Shown: positions 38,015 to 48,639 of the stretch, in pieces
How the letters are laid out: each line of letters opens with the position of its first letter
How positions within the stretch are numbered: the stretch's first letter is position 1
DNA from: Eumeta japonica
Lineage: Eukaryota; Arthropoda; Insecta; Lepidoptera; Psychidae
Direction: 5' to 3'
Length of the DNA: 64,000 nt
NCBI GenBank assembly: GCA_005406025.1
Contig: BGZK01001323.1
Coordinates: forward strand, 107,452 to 171,451
The notes under the pieces: model-generated
What the model saw: the letters and a program-made list of their open reading frames with translations, nothing else
The model's database searches: none
What the model was told of the DNA's origin: nothing
Made by a program: the position numbers and the translations under genes

Positions 38015-38887
38015 CTGCTCTTCGTATAAAATCAACTTTTACATTGCAATTTATTTGATATTACCATGTCTATTTCAAACATTAATGTCAACAGTGACAA
38101 CAAGCCAATCGTCATCATTAGAAAATTACTGCCTTATTTGTATGCCTGAGAATATACTAAAAATAAGTAGATACAACTTAATGACTGACAGAAGTTACTT
38201 GAATTGGACAATTAGGAAGCGCCATTAAAATTGTTTTTATGGCATGTACCATAAAATTTATAAATAAAAGCCATGGATCAGTGTATATCCTAACCTTAAT
38301 GCTATCTATGTAAGAAGTTACACTGACAATATGACTTCATACAATTAAAGCAATTTATAAAACCTTTAAATTGAAAATGATAAAAATTTTCTGATATAGG
38401 CCCACAAGTAAAGAGCTCAAACTGGCAATGGCTTATGCCCATGTCTATCATAGAACTGACAGCTATTTGAATAAAGTTCTAAGATAAAAATAATTCTAGG
38501 TAAATATAGTATTGAACACATAAGTTGCCAGAAAAAGCCAATATGCAAAATTAAAAATTAATAATCTTTTGGGAGAGTAGTCAATCACAGTATAATAGAC
38601 ATAATTTAACTTCATAATTTTGTTATTACAAGAATTAAATAATACCTTTTTTTTAAATCCTTCCCCCGTAAGATCTTTGAAAATGGGGGAAATCGAGAAT
38701 AGGAAAATTCTTCATCCATAATCCTAATGATTAATATTCATATCTAGTTTATTAAATTTTTCCCCTTTATAAGATATGAAAAGAAATGCAAATTTTAGTG
38801 TTTCAATAAACATTTTATTCCTCAAATGTACAATTACTGCCTTAAATAAAGTTGTAATAGCCAGTAAACAAATGCTTACAGATCGAC

Positions 38888-40867
38888 TTATCTTCTTTTC
38901 CTTCCATGACCTTTTTTCCCAGGATTCCTTTCACCTTTACCACCCTTAGGTTTCTTTGCAGTGAATTTACTTGGTTTTCCACTTTTATTTTTATATTTCC
39001 CTTTTGCAGGTTTTATATTTTTCTTTTCTTCTGCCCTCCTACAATTATATTTTCTCTATATCATTTATAATTTATTGAAAAAGAGTTAATAATTACAATA
39101 GTGTCTAAATTCTTTATGCCCAAAACTATATATCATAGTAGAATATTTATGAACACATGTAATAAAAAATAATAAATTTAAAACTATATGCTTACTGGAC
39201 TTGTTCTTCACGTATTTGATGCGAGACAGCTTTTTCCATGTCAATTTTTGGTCTCTTCTTTAAGATATTTTCTAAAACATTCAAATTATTTTCTTTTTCT
39301 GCCTGAGGATTGGGAATAGGAGCTTTTCTTTTTCTTTCTTTCCCTGGTACCAATTCATTAAGACCTTTTACTCGAGGTTCCTTTTCTTTAGGTAATTTAT
39401 CTTGAAATTTACCTAAGGATGCTGTTGAAGCTTTAGCCACTGCGGCAGCTGTTGTTAACTAAAAAAAATGTTTTTACCTAATTTCAAGAATTATTGTAAG
39501 ATATTTAAAGAATTAGCACATCCTCATGAATTCTGAATATATGCTTCAGTAAGTAATAATGTACATAATAGAATGTGAAATTGATTTTTATATAAAGTCC
39601 GTGCGAATTGATCGTAATCGTGACTCCCATAATATCTGACATTAACATAGTTTCCCAAAATTTACTACCAGCACCCAGCGGCAACATCTAGAGCAAAACT
39701 TTTCTCTAAAACTGGCCTTATCTATGAAGACCAGCGAAACAATTTATTTCCTTTTAATGCAAAGAAATTGTTGTTTATTTCCTATAATTTGACTTCTAAA
39801 TAAACTAAATCTATAATCTAAACTTTACATTTCACACTTTTTTAAATTCTAAATAAATTTAGGCTGAAACCAGATAGTTACCAGTTATCCATTTCTAACA
39901 TTATATGTTTAGTGAGGCTATGAGAAATTCCTAATATATGTCATAATTCAATCTAATTTCTGATTGTTATGCAATATTCCAACCAATATTTTAAGGTATA
40001 TAGTCACAAATGTAGTTAATGCAATCTTCATTCAAAATCACAAACCATAGGTACATAATATGATACAATTAACTCTCTCCATCCTTTGTCATTTGAGTTT
40101 CATTGATGATTTCCTCAAATGCAGATTATGGCGAGACTTCATTACAAACCTGTAAAGCTGTTGCTTTGTCTGATGTAACAGGTAATCCTACTCGTGGAAT
40201 TTTAACTTTTTTAGCTCGTGCAATATTTTTTAATCTTTGCAATTCATTTTTAGCAACTCTCTCTGATTTTTCACTAGCTTTCTTAGCAAACATGTCTTCC
40301 ATAGGATCAGCATTCTGTGGCACTTCTATTAACCAATTTTTGTCTTTTTCTGCAGCAGACTTTTTGTACCTGGAATTGAAAAAATAAATTTATAAAAAAA
40401 TTGCTTCACAGGAGTATAAATAAAGTAATGACATTTTACCCATAAAGGGGCACCCATTTCTGTAATTGTTCATCCCATTCTAGCTTGCCCTTTTTCTTCT
40501 TAGAAATCCCTTTCGCTTTGGCAAATTCTTGCCATTTTGTGAGAGGTTTTGGAGTAGGTACTGGTTTGGCACGGGGTAAAGTTGTGGTTGGTTTAGGTAA
40601 TTGAACCACAATGGCCTCATCAACTCTTTCAGTTGGAAGTTCCCAGATTTTATTTAATAACAACTGAGTATTATCTCGAGTTAGTTCTTGTAAATATTTA
40701 TCCCTCTCATTTTCTAATTTGAGTAACTTTTCGTTCAAATCATTAGTATCACTAGCTAGAAGAGATCCTAAATCAATCTGAAGCTCTAAATGTTTTTCAA
40801 CAGTTATAGGTTTATATTTCTCATTTTTCTTTTGTTCTCGTTGTAGAATTTCCTTCACTATATCCAT
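38888..40867 (-). CDS. RRS1: Ribosome biogenesis regulatory protein RRS1, 4 exons
   Basis: Minus-strand exons 40867-40440, 40369-40150, 39458-39196 and 39038-38888 join in frame to 353 aa, near the human length. Exon 1 carries the conserved RRS1 region (YKPITVEKHLELQIDLGSLL; ELTRDNTQLLLNKIWELPTE; LPKPTTTLPRAKPVPTPKPL; TKWQEFAKAKGI; LEWDEQLQKWVPLYG). Exon 2 has MEDMFAKKASEKSERVAKNE. The C-terminus is very basic (KKPKGGKGERNPGKKGHGRK), as in the family. RRS1, with RPF2, recruits the 5S RNP to 60S precursors in the nucleolus. A poly(A) signal AATAAA on the minus strand (38819-38814) is about 70 bases past the stop. All junctions are canonical. Confidence 0.95.
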
Positions 40868-41045
40868 TGTATTTTATGACTTTTGTATTATTGATATAGA
40901 TATTTTTTATTTCAGATAATTGTATTGGTTTCCACACTAAAATACTCTAAACGTATCAACTCAATAAAAAACCCTATAACACGTGCAACAAATTGTCAAT
41001 CAACGGTTTAAAAGAAATACTCTGTGCACTTAAAGCAACATTTCA

Positions 41046-41255
41046 TCAGTACCACAGAACATTTATTCTTGTTCTTTGTGTAAAACAATAATTATTATAC
41101 ACAAAATAAATACTACCACAGATCCAAAATATTACAGTTATTGGCGTCATGTCGTGACAGACACCCAAGCCTAATGATTTTAAGATACATAAACTGTTTG
41201 GCATTTGAACACAACGAGAAGTTTGGCTTAAACCACGACAAAAAAAAGTCGACAT
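41046..41255 (-). CDS. Unidentified small ORF, single membrane segment, 69 aa
   Basis: A minus-strand ORF beginning MSTFFCRGLSQTSRCVQMPN. The N-terminus has Arg but no acidic residues, like a mitochondrial presequence. A hydrophobic stretch follows (MTPITVIFWICGSIYFVYNN), then a short basic tail (QRTRINVLWY). This is the general plan of small respiratory-chain or assembly subunits, but I do not recognise the family. It lies 178 bases upstream of the RRS1 ATG on the same strand, so it may be a separate small gene, an upstream ORF in the RRS1 transcript, or chance. Confidence 0.35.
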   Translation of the reverse strand: MSTFFCRGLSQTSRCVQMPNSLCILKSLGLGVCHDMTPITVIFWICGSIYFVYNNYCFTQRTRINVLWY

Positions 41256-41314
41256 GCAAAGTTTATATTGACGCTTATAATCTGGCTGAAAAGAAACTAA
41301 ATTAAAAATATATA

Positions 41315-41551
41315 TTATCTTAATTTCATTCGTAGATATTTTAATACCGTAATCTTATTATCAATAACATTTTCAAACAAAAAAAAATTACGGATAGGTA
41401 GAATGAGGCTACTGCCAGTAGTGTTCGTAAATATATGGTATTTTAGATTGCAATTTTTCTTCAATCTGTACTGGCGATACAGTTCTACATTAATAATGGG
41501 TAGCGGTAAGTTTTCTTCCACTTGAGTTTGGATTGACGCAATTACGTCCAT
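41315..41551 (-). CDS. Unidentified small ORF, 78 aa, possibly chance or a first exon
   Basis: A minus-strand ORF starting at 41551 with a good context (GATAAAATGG) and reading MDVIASIQTQVEENLPLPII before becoming low-complexity. The plus strand of the same segment also has an ATG-initiated ORF at 41402 (MRLLPVVFVNIWYF onward) ending at a strong donor-like GGTAGCG|GTAAGT at about 41508. So transcription from either strand is possible and neither can be confirmed. No family is recognised. Confidence 0.22.
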   Translation of the reverse strand: MDVIASIQTQVEENLPLPIINVELYRQYRLKKNCNLKYHIFTNTTGSSLILPIRNFFLFENVIDNKITVLKYLRMKLR

Positions 41552-41970
41552 TTTATCTGAGCTATTTGTTTTTAATCAAACTATTTCGATTAAACTGTGT
41601 TTGGTTTTTGTAAATATTAACAGCGGTTCGATAACTATCGAAAAATAAGGTAATTAAAAAAAAAAACTTAAATATCAGGTATTTCAAAATACAAATCAGA
41701 TAAAAAAAATATTGAATCAAAATATACAAAACAGAGATTAAGAAAAATATTTTAGATGGAAGTTGAAAATACACATTATGTGTTTGTTATTCAAATACTC
41801 TTACCTCGAATCAGTCATTTCTCTGTTATCTCAATATAATAGTTATTATTCTTTTACAGCTAATCTATGCTATTTTCCTTTTAAAGATTTTTGATTATGA
41901 TTTTATGATAACGATAATGAATTAATGACAGCATTACAAATTATATTGTCATTGGTAATGCTGTGAGTCA

Positions 41971-42857
41971 CTAAATTTGTCCCCACGTTTTTGTGATTAT
42001 TTTTTATTATTTGTACGTCGTTTGTTCGTTACTGTTCAAATGTTAAACTTGTTTATTCGTTTTTTGTTTATTTATAATTAATCAAACAATTGTTTACCCT
42101 TAAGTTGCCCCTCCCCCCTTTGATAGATATCTTTTTTTTGTCGGTCAGGTTAATATGCTTTGATTCATTATCTTTTGTTCAATCACTATTGATAATTGTT
42201 CGATCATAAAAACAGTTCAATCCCTAATTATTACTTTTTTAATAAACAGCCTACTGAATGAGTTGTGTAAACTAAACGTCTATGATTACATAATGGTTTT
42301 AATAAACGTACTAATTTTAATTCGCATGATATTTACTATTATTTAGTTTAAATATTTAAACATTGAAACTAATCCGGTCTTTACATATCAAAACGTTGCT
42401 AAAGTTATACATTTTGCATATTAGGTTCTCCAATAGCTATTGTTTCAATTTTTATTAATAACGGTTTTAAACTTTTGACTTTGACAACTGCTAGGCCAAT
42501 TAGTAGACATTTCAAAAAGTAACCCAAAATTTTTTAAGACTTTTACTGCCGGCGCATGCGCAAATCAGCCGTAGGGTAATGGCTTTTTCTTAAATTAAAA
42601 ATTATTAATAATTAAAGATTTAATTGTGTTTATGATCGAACAATTACCAACAGTGATCGAACAAATGACAATTAATCAAAACTTATTAATTTGACCAACA
42701 AAAGTGAAGATCTCTAGTAAGGGGGGCCAGCTTATGGGTAAACGCTTGTTTAATTAATTATAAATAAACAAAAAATTTCCATATTCGAACAATAACGAAC
42801 AAATTATTAAAAATAAAAACAATTCAAAAATCAACACAAAAAAATGGCGCTAAATTC
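41971..42857. mobile_element. Long-inverted-repeat (foldback-like) element
   Basis: Two arms of about 270 bp face each other: roughly 41971-42240 and 42590-42857, around a centre of about 350 bp. Examples of exact pairing are TTTGTTTATTTATAATTAAT at 42063-42082 against its reverse complement at 42753-42772, and ATTGTTCGATCATAAA at 42195-42210 against 42630-42645. Other matches, with gaps, continue along the arms (the CCCC block, ACCCNTAAG, GTTTGTTCGTTA). No ORF is present. The layout fits a foldback or long-TIR MITE. Exact ends and target duplication were not resolved. Confidence 0.75.
42552..42561. promoter_or_regulatory. NRF1/EWG-type palindromic site
   Basis: GCGCATGCGC is a perfect copy of the palindrome bound by NRF1 and its insect relative erect wing, and it is conspicuous in DNA this AT-rich. 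It lies about 700 bases upstream of the INO80C ATG and inside the central part of the long-inverted-repeat element. Function as a promoter site is inference. Confidence 0.45.
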
Positions 42858-43258
42858 AATAACATCAATGCTATTCATACAAAATATAAAGTGCCGACTG
42901 TATGTGGGATACTATGTACTACTACTCTGAGAATCTATCACTGAGAAATCTAAAATAATCTGTGACCCCGGGATTGTCATTTGTCTTGTATATTGTCGTT
43001 GTCTAAATAAATACAAAACCTAGATTTTTGTGTTTATTTAGCTTGTTATAAAAATTGTATCCACAGTACATTAAAGTTTCTATTTTGCATTGTACTAGTT
43101 TTCTATATAATCACTATTGAAAAGTATCTTGTATCGACTTTGCTGTATTAGTCGTTGCTAAAAAATTACCTTAAACCGATTTTTCACCCTTTGATATAAG
43201 CCACTCTAAATTTATTTTAATTTGAAATTTCTACTAGAAATCATAGACTATATGAAGG

Positions 43259-43673
43259 ATGACAGCCGATATAGATAAAAAATGTTTTAAAGTAGATAAC
43301 AAATTTATATCCAAATCTGGATCAAAAAAAAGAATGTGGCGCTCATTGAAACAAATATTATCTGCAGAACGTGCATTACCATGGCCTTGTGACGCAATAC
43401 TATGTATGTTAAAATAGCTTATACGATATCATTTTCTGATATTTACTAAAAATTAGAATGTTTTGCTTTTTAGATTATTCAATAAATGCCCCACCAACAT
43501 TCAAACCAACTAAAAGGTATTCTGACATCTCAGGCTTACCAGCACCATATATTGACCGCCATTCGAAATTGTATTATGCAAATGCAGATGAATTTTCTAC
43601 AGTACGAAGCTTACCAATGGATATCACTGCAGGATATCTTCAATTAAGAGGAGCCAATACAATAGTTGGTTAA
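43259..43673 (+). CDS. INO80C: INO80 complex subunit C (Ies6-like), 2 exons
   Basis: Exons 43259-43403 and 43474-43673 join in frame to 114 aa, using a GTATGT donor and TTTTTAG acceptor. The product contains KKRMWRSLKQILSAERALPW then PPTFKPTKRYSDISGLPAPY, and near the end PMDITAGYLQLRGANTIVG, the YL1 C-terminal domain signature of INO80C/Ies6. The subunit works with Arp5 in the INO80 remodeller to slide nucleosomes. The N-terminal region is shorter than the human protein, which is normal for invertebrate forms, and no longer upstream start was found. A poly(A) signal AATAAA lies at 43807-43812. Divergent from RRS1. Confidence 0.93.
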
Positions 43674-44127
43674 TTTAAGTTGAGATACAATTATAGTGTT
43701 TAAATACCAAAGGAAAGTAATTTTATTAATATACCTACGTAATATAAAAAATGAAAGAAATTTCTAAATATAATACATAAAGTATTTATCGAATTTATTC
43801 CTTTTTAATAAAAAATTACAAACTCGCTGTAAGTTTTTTGATAGTTTCATAGTGTGCAGAATAAAAAAATACTCAAATGGAATAATTACCTACTGAAAAA
43901 ATTTATGAATAAAAAATTAATGGCCTTTGTCCAGTAGTGGGTCATTACGGGCCTATGATAATAAAAAAAATAAGATCATTAAAGGGGACACTCGGTAGAA
44001 ATTAAGTTCCTTTTACTGATTATAATTATTAAATAACAAACAATGAATTGTGGTAATAAAAATATATTTAATACATTTTTTAAGCATTTATTTATAAAGT
44101 TATGAAAATAAACATTTTATTATTAAT

Positions 44128-44691
44128 AGTACAAATAAGTTTCCGCCGGTTTTGTTAATAAAATAATATTTATTGTGAACAAACGGTAATTTAATTTTAA
44201 TCGAAGTATTGTCCATCATTAGGTACTACTTTTTTTCATCTTTAAGTCAGCGTACGGATTCCAAGTCTGAAGAACTTATTTTTTGAGGCTATCCACAAAT
44301 CAACCCAATTTTTGGTATCTTCACATGATATGAACTGCTTGCTCTGACAGAGCATGTGCCATTGACCGGAACAGATGATAGTGGGACAGCGCAATATCTG
44401 GTGAATACGGCAGTTGGGGTAGTACCCAATCAATTGTTTTTCACCAGAACTGCTACATGCAGATGAGTATTGTCATGTAGAAAAATAATTTTGTCATGTC
44501 TAGAGTAGTATTGAGGGCATTTTTCCTTCAGAGTTCAGCTCAATCTCATCAATTGTGTTTGGTATAGAGTTCCAGTGATATGTTGTTCTTAAATGAGCAA
44601 CCTAATTTTCAAGCCGTTTATCATCTGCAAATTCTAACTTAAGCCTCGTGCCATGCCATCTCTCTCAAAACAGCGGAAACTTATTTGTACT
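44128..44691 (-). mobile_element. Internally deleted mariner with terminal inverted repeats
   Basis: GTACAAATAAGTTTCCGC at about 44129-44146 is repeated in inverse as GCGGAAACTTATTTGTAC at 44673-44690, giving 18-bp exact ends. Between them the minus strand encodes only the C-terminal end of a mariner transposase: LPQLPYSP-like patch, then SYEDTKNWVDLWIASKNKFF (first residue varies by frame) and RLGIRTL. The element is about 560 bp, so most of the gene has been deleted. Confidence 0.82.
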
Positions 44692-44744
44692 CCTAATATT
44701 ATTATTATATAAATATAAACTTCTTCTGTACATTCAATTTTAGT

Positions 44745-45010
44745 GAAGGATTTGTGGAACTAAAATAGGGCACATATGTTTGCCATTTAACTTATTGAAG
44801 TTTTTTGGAAAAACTGTATCGATGGTAGTATTGTCTTTTTGTAGATTGTGCTGGATTACTTAATTTTTAAACCAAATTCATTTAAAATTAATTGTATCAA
44901 TAGTTCTGAATTTTTATCAGAAAAGTTGATGTTGAAATTGCCACCCAGAATGATTAGAAATTTTATTGTTGAATTGGCTAAATTTATTACATACATTTTT
45001 AGAATTCTTT
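44745..45010 (-). pseudogene. LINE apurinic-type endonuclease fragment
   Basis: Minus-strand translation reads IKFLIILGGNFNINFSDKNS, then ELLIQLILNEFGLKIK and, after a frame change, TTIDTVFPKNFNKLNGKH. The block ILGGNFNINF corresponds to the GDFN motif of the EEP endonuclease in non-LTR retrotransposons, with the catalytic Asp replaced by Asn, and TTIDTVF corresponds to the later (T/S)xID motif. It is a decayed fragment. Confidence 0.62.
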
Positions 45011-45219
45011 AACAGTGCTGGAAGAATGAATTCTTGAATATCTATTATTTTCTGATTTGATGTGACACAGATGACTGCTATAATGAAAGTAATACCATTT
45101 TCTAGTACAAACTACTGCACATAAATCTGCAATACTTGAATAACTAACCTGCAAATTCTTCATAAAGCACAAATACATCTAGAGTGTATATCCATATACA
45201 GCTGACAAACGTGCCACAT

Positions 45220-45480
45220 GTGTATCCTGCAGTAATATACCTTTAAACAGACATACTTGTAAACAGGCTATAAAATAGTACATGAAACTAGAGCAGTTGC
45301 TACTCTTCACCGAGTACATGTTTACCCTCTTTCTTTCATCTCTGTCTCAAGGTCAGCTGAACATTTTTGCTGTGTACCTTCTATATGCCAATAGCATGAT
45401 AAGCAATTTTATTCCAAAATACATGTTTTGTATCTTTGCTAGTCATTTGTTCAAGGAAAAACAGAACAGAATAAATATTT
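45220..45480 (+). repeat. Dispersed repeat, copy 1 (shared with 48640-48880)
   Basis: Shares ordered blocks with 48640-48880: TGCAGTAATATA, ACTTGTAAAC(A/T)GGCTATAA, GT(A/C)AATGTTTA/ACATGTTTACC, CTCTTTC, GCAGCTTTCACC-like segment, and ATTCCAAAA. Spacing is similar, identity moderate. No coding signal on either strand. Confidence 0.5.
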
Positions 45481-46927
45481 AATGAACTGAACATAATTAT
45501 GTCCATTCATCTTAAATAACATACAAGTCTGTTAATATACAATTAAATAATTGCATATATTTTAATTAATTACAAGAAAAATTAATTTGCATAATAGTTT
45601 GTTATAATAAAAAATTGAGTTCCGTTACTTTAACAATTTAACACAGGTATGGGCAACTTTGACATGTAGGCCAAACTTAGTGGGTAAATACATTCATAGG
45701 CCACGTTCAAAAAGTAGTGCATTTTAAAGCAGTGTTTTAAACTATCAGTGTTTCAAATAATTAAAAACAAATGTTTCGTTGTGAACAATAATAAATTGTT
45801 CAAATTATTACGGCCCTGTATCACCAGCACACAATATTATTTGCAACGAAACTGAAGCAGATAATGAGAAATTGAAAAGGACCTTTTTTGTGTAGAATCT
45901 TTTTTCCTACAACTTCTATTTGAAACTTTCTTTTATATTTCTCACCGTTATCGAGTTACTTTGAAAAAACGCGTTTTTCAACCCTTTTTTTTCATCCCTT
46001 TCCCGTCAATTTAAATTAAAATTTCTTTTATACTGTCATTATTTATGTAATTACAAACATATTTTTACATATTGCGCCAAAACTAGTGAGATCATGTTTA
46101 ATTGGAGATTTTATTGGACTAGAAATGAAAAGCATAAATGTTTTTATTCTGTGTTTCTCAGTTTGTTTGAACACATCACACAAACTACTTAATAAATTCA
46201 AAATCAAATTTTTGATAAATATGAGGCTTAAGTCTGCGTAATATTTACCTTTTATTTCATTGAAATTGGTTCACTAAGACAAAAAAATACCTTTAGTATA
46301 AATTTAGCTGTACAACTGCCATGATTACGGTGTTACCATATCATGAGAAAGAAAGTGAATCGATAAGTGAGCATCCGGAACACAGCTAGTAGTATGGTGG
46401 AGAAATGAGGAGTGATGAGCAAGAGAAAAAACAATGGAGTTAGAGATTGAGAAAGGGAAAGCGAGAAAGAGACTCCGAGATAAAAAGGGAAAAGGACAGA
46501 ATTCAGGAATAAAACAAAGATTGGGATTGGTACCAAAATTAGGACCAAGTATATCATGGGAGTTTTTAATAAGTACCTAGACCAAGATTCTTTATCTACG
46601 AGAGGAGCTGCAGGCAAAAGTTAGTATGGAATATGTTCCAAAAATACTGTATTATTAATTAAAACCTACAATAATAATTGTTATTATTGACAACAATTGA
46701 ATTTCTAGTGACAATTTAAACCATATTGCCACTTTGCAACCACCAACATTATACAATGCCTCAGTTTTTATGCTTATGATTGCATACCATTTGATAATCA
46801 TCTCGTGTATTCCTTCTGCCATAGCTACTGTATAATGAAGGTTAAAGTCCTCAAAGTATTTCAAATAACTATATTTACCTACTTGCATTCAAGGGAATAT
46901 GTGAAAAAAAGTCATTTCAGTAAATAT

Positions 46928-48274
46928 TCATTTAATGTTCATGTTAACAATTAAGAGTCCATTTTTGGCATTTGCTAACCTCCACCAACGACCAGATTTA
47001 TGCTCCTGTCCTATTGCTGCATATAACTGTTTCCCATCATTTGCAAACTGCATATTATTAACAAAACCAAACACTGCAATACTAAACATAGGTTCCACTT
47101 TTCTATATGAATCACATATTTTCCATAGTCTGATATTGCCATCATAAGAACCAGAGGCAAAAACATCTGAATTAAGGATAGTTGCTAAGCTAGTAATCCA
47201 TCGTGGTACATCATCTTCAATACCATGAGCTTCTGGTACTGTACAAAGCGGTTTCTTTTTTAAAACACTCCACAGACATATAGCTCCATTGTCACTACCA
47301 GAAACAAAATGTTCTTCATCTAACAGTCGTACTTCATCGAGGCTTCCAGGTGGACCATTAAATATTAGTTGCGATTCTTCTACTATCTTCCATATTCTAA
47401 CTGTGCTGTCTCTTCCTCCAGCTGTAATTGCTCTCTCTCGAGTTAAGGCATCTATAGACATAACAGGTGCTTGATGACCAAACAGAGTTTCAACATACGC
47501 CATCTCATCTAAGGACCAAACTTTTACTGATCGGTCTTTACTTGCAGAATATAGATGGTGAAAATTTTTCCTAAATACTAATCCTGTAACCAGATCCTTG
47601 TGGCCTTTAAATATATGTAAGTGTTTTAAGGTTATAGGATCCCATATCTTAATATCTGATGAATTATCAGATACTGCTAAATATTTAGAATCCGTGGTAA
47701 TTGCTATAGAAGTGATTGCGCCTTTAATAGTGTTATTACTCTTATAATTAATATGTCCAAGCTTTTTTTTCTCTTTGATACCCCATTTTATCACATTGGA
47801 ACATTTACTACCTGTAAAAAGAAACTCACCATTGCTGCTGACACATACGCAAGTTAAAGACAATCTGTGATTTCTAACCCGAACTAGTCTCACATCACTC
47901 TCACTCAAAGGTTGATATGAGTTAGCGACTTGCACTCGTAACTTGCCTTTTTGATCTAAATAATCTTTTTGTAAGCGTTTGCCTATAGTGTCTTCATCGA
48001 ATTCTTGGAGTTCTGCTCGTTTCGCCTCCTCTTTTTCAATTTCTTCTAAATATTTTTTAGCAAGTCTTAATTTCTTTTGTTCAGGAGTTTCCTGATCACT
48101 TTCTAAATCTTCAGGATCAGAGAATTTCTTTAAATCTAAATCACTGTCTGATGTATCACGTCCATTCTCTAAGTTATCCTCATTAGATGGTTTGCTTTTC
48201 CTTTTTTTAAGATTGTCGCCTTTTCTCTTTACTATTTTTCTCGATTTACCTTTGAGAAAAAACGATGATGACAT
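46928..48274 (-). CDS. RRP9: U3 snoRNP-interacting WD40 protein RRP9 (U3-55K), single exon
   Basis: An intact 448-codon ORF with no introns. Residues 1-~80 are a charged, basic-acidic tail (KSRKIVKRKGDNLKKRK; DSDLDLKKFSDPEDLESDQE). A conserved helical linker follows (LAKKYLEEIEKEEAKRAELQ; IGKRLQKDYLDQKGKLRVQV). The rest is a WD40 propeller: RNHRLSLTCVCVSSNGEFLF, KIWDPITLKHLHIFKGHKDL, YSASKDRSVKVWSLDEM, AGGRDSTVRIWK, SGSDNGAICLWS, ASGSYDGNIRLWK and a final NNMQFANDGKQLYAAIGQEH. RRP9 binds the B/C motif of U3 snoRNA and supports 18S rRNA processing in the nucleolus. Length is near the human 475 aa. The ATG at 48274 begins the basic tail. Confidence 0.96.
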   Translation of the reverse strand: MSSSFFLKGKSRKIVKRKGDNLKKRKSKPSNEDNLENGRDTSDSDLDLKKFSDPEDLESDQETPEQKKLRLAKKYLEEIEKEEAKRAELQEFDEDTIGKRLQKDYLDQKGKLRVQVANSYQPLSESDVRLVRVRNHRLSLTCVCVSSNGEFLFTGSKCSNVIKWGIKEKKKLGHINYKSNNTIKGAITSIAITTDSKYLAVSDNSSDIKIWDPITLKHLHIFKGHKDLVTGLVFRKNFHHLYSASKDRSVKVWSLDEMAYVETLFGHQAPVMSIDALTRERAITAGGRDSTVRIWKIVEESQLIFNGPPGSLDEVRLLDEEHFVSGSDNGAICLWSVLKKKPLCTVPEAHGIEDDVPRWITSLATILNSDVFASGSYDGNIRLWKICDSYRKVEPMFSIAVFGFVNNMQFANDGKQLYAAIGQEHKSGRWWRLANAKNGLLIVNMNIK

Positions 48275-48415
48275 TTTTTAGTCACAAGGATAATAATATT
48301 CAATAAAACTACAAGCAAGTAACCTAAAGTCACATGTGTCACGAAACGTTATCTTTTGACATCTTACAATTATGACATTGACAGTATATTATTTTCCTTC
48401 CAAAATAAAAAAAAA

Positions 48416-48518
48416 CGAAAGAAAGATTGTACCTGGATACCCGATGAGGATGAAGTTCCTTTCGCAACGAAAGAAAGATTGTACCTGGATACCCGATGAG
48501 GATGAAGTTCCTTTCGCA
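48416..48518. repeat. 52-bp tandem duplication upstream of RRP9
   Basis: The unit beginning CGAAAGAAAGATTGTACCTG and ending CTTTCGCAA (48416-48467) is repeated at once from 48468 to 48518 without a visible mismatch. Each copy starts and ends with a short inverted match (CGAAAG / CTTTCG). It lies about 140 bases upstream of the RRP9 start codon, so it may fall in its promoter. Confidence 0.93.
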
Positions 48519-48639
48519 TTTATTATATATTAATAAATATGCACAATGAAGGGACGACAACAAAATTGTACTTATTATATTTTATAAGTTTTTGTTTATA
48601 AAATTATGAAAAAAAAAACATATACTATTGATACGTATA

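Larger units (their letters stand above)
31603..38887. other. Gene-poor region between DFFB and RRS1
   Basis: Mostly AT-rich DNA without supportable genes. It includes the mariner relic at 34290-35050, a GC-rich repeat near 33690-33960, another repeat near 36385-36495 and a truncated MITE at 37822. ORFs at 32868-33116 (+) and 35535-35786 (-) have no recognisable domain and I cannot call them genes. Confidence 0.45.
41552..43258. other. Intergenic region upstream of INO80C
   Basis: Dominated by the long inverted-repeat element at 41971-42857. The flanks (41552-41970 and 42858-43258) are AT-rich with no gene seen. Confidence 0.5.
43674..46927. other. Intergenic region between INO80C and RRP9
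   Basis: Contains a miniature mariner (44128-44691), a LINE endonuclease fragment (44745-45010) and a dispersed repeat (45220-45480). From 45481 to 46927 I see nothing supportable; a purine-rich tract lies near 46340-46500. Confidence 0.5.

Noticed and set aside
46333..46617. 94-codon hydrophobic minus-strand ORF
   Set aside because: It is the complement of a purine-rich tract, which produces Leu/Phe/Ser-rich translation by composition alone.
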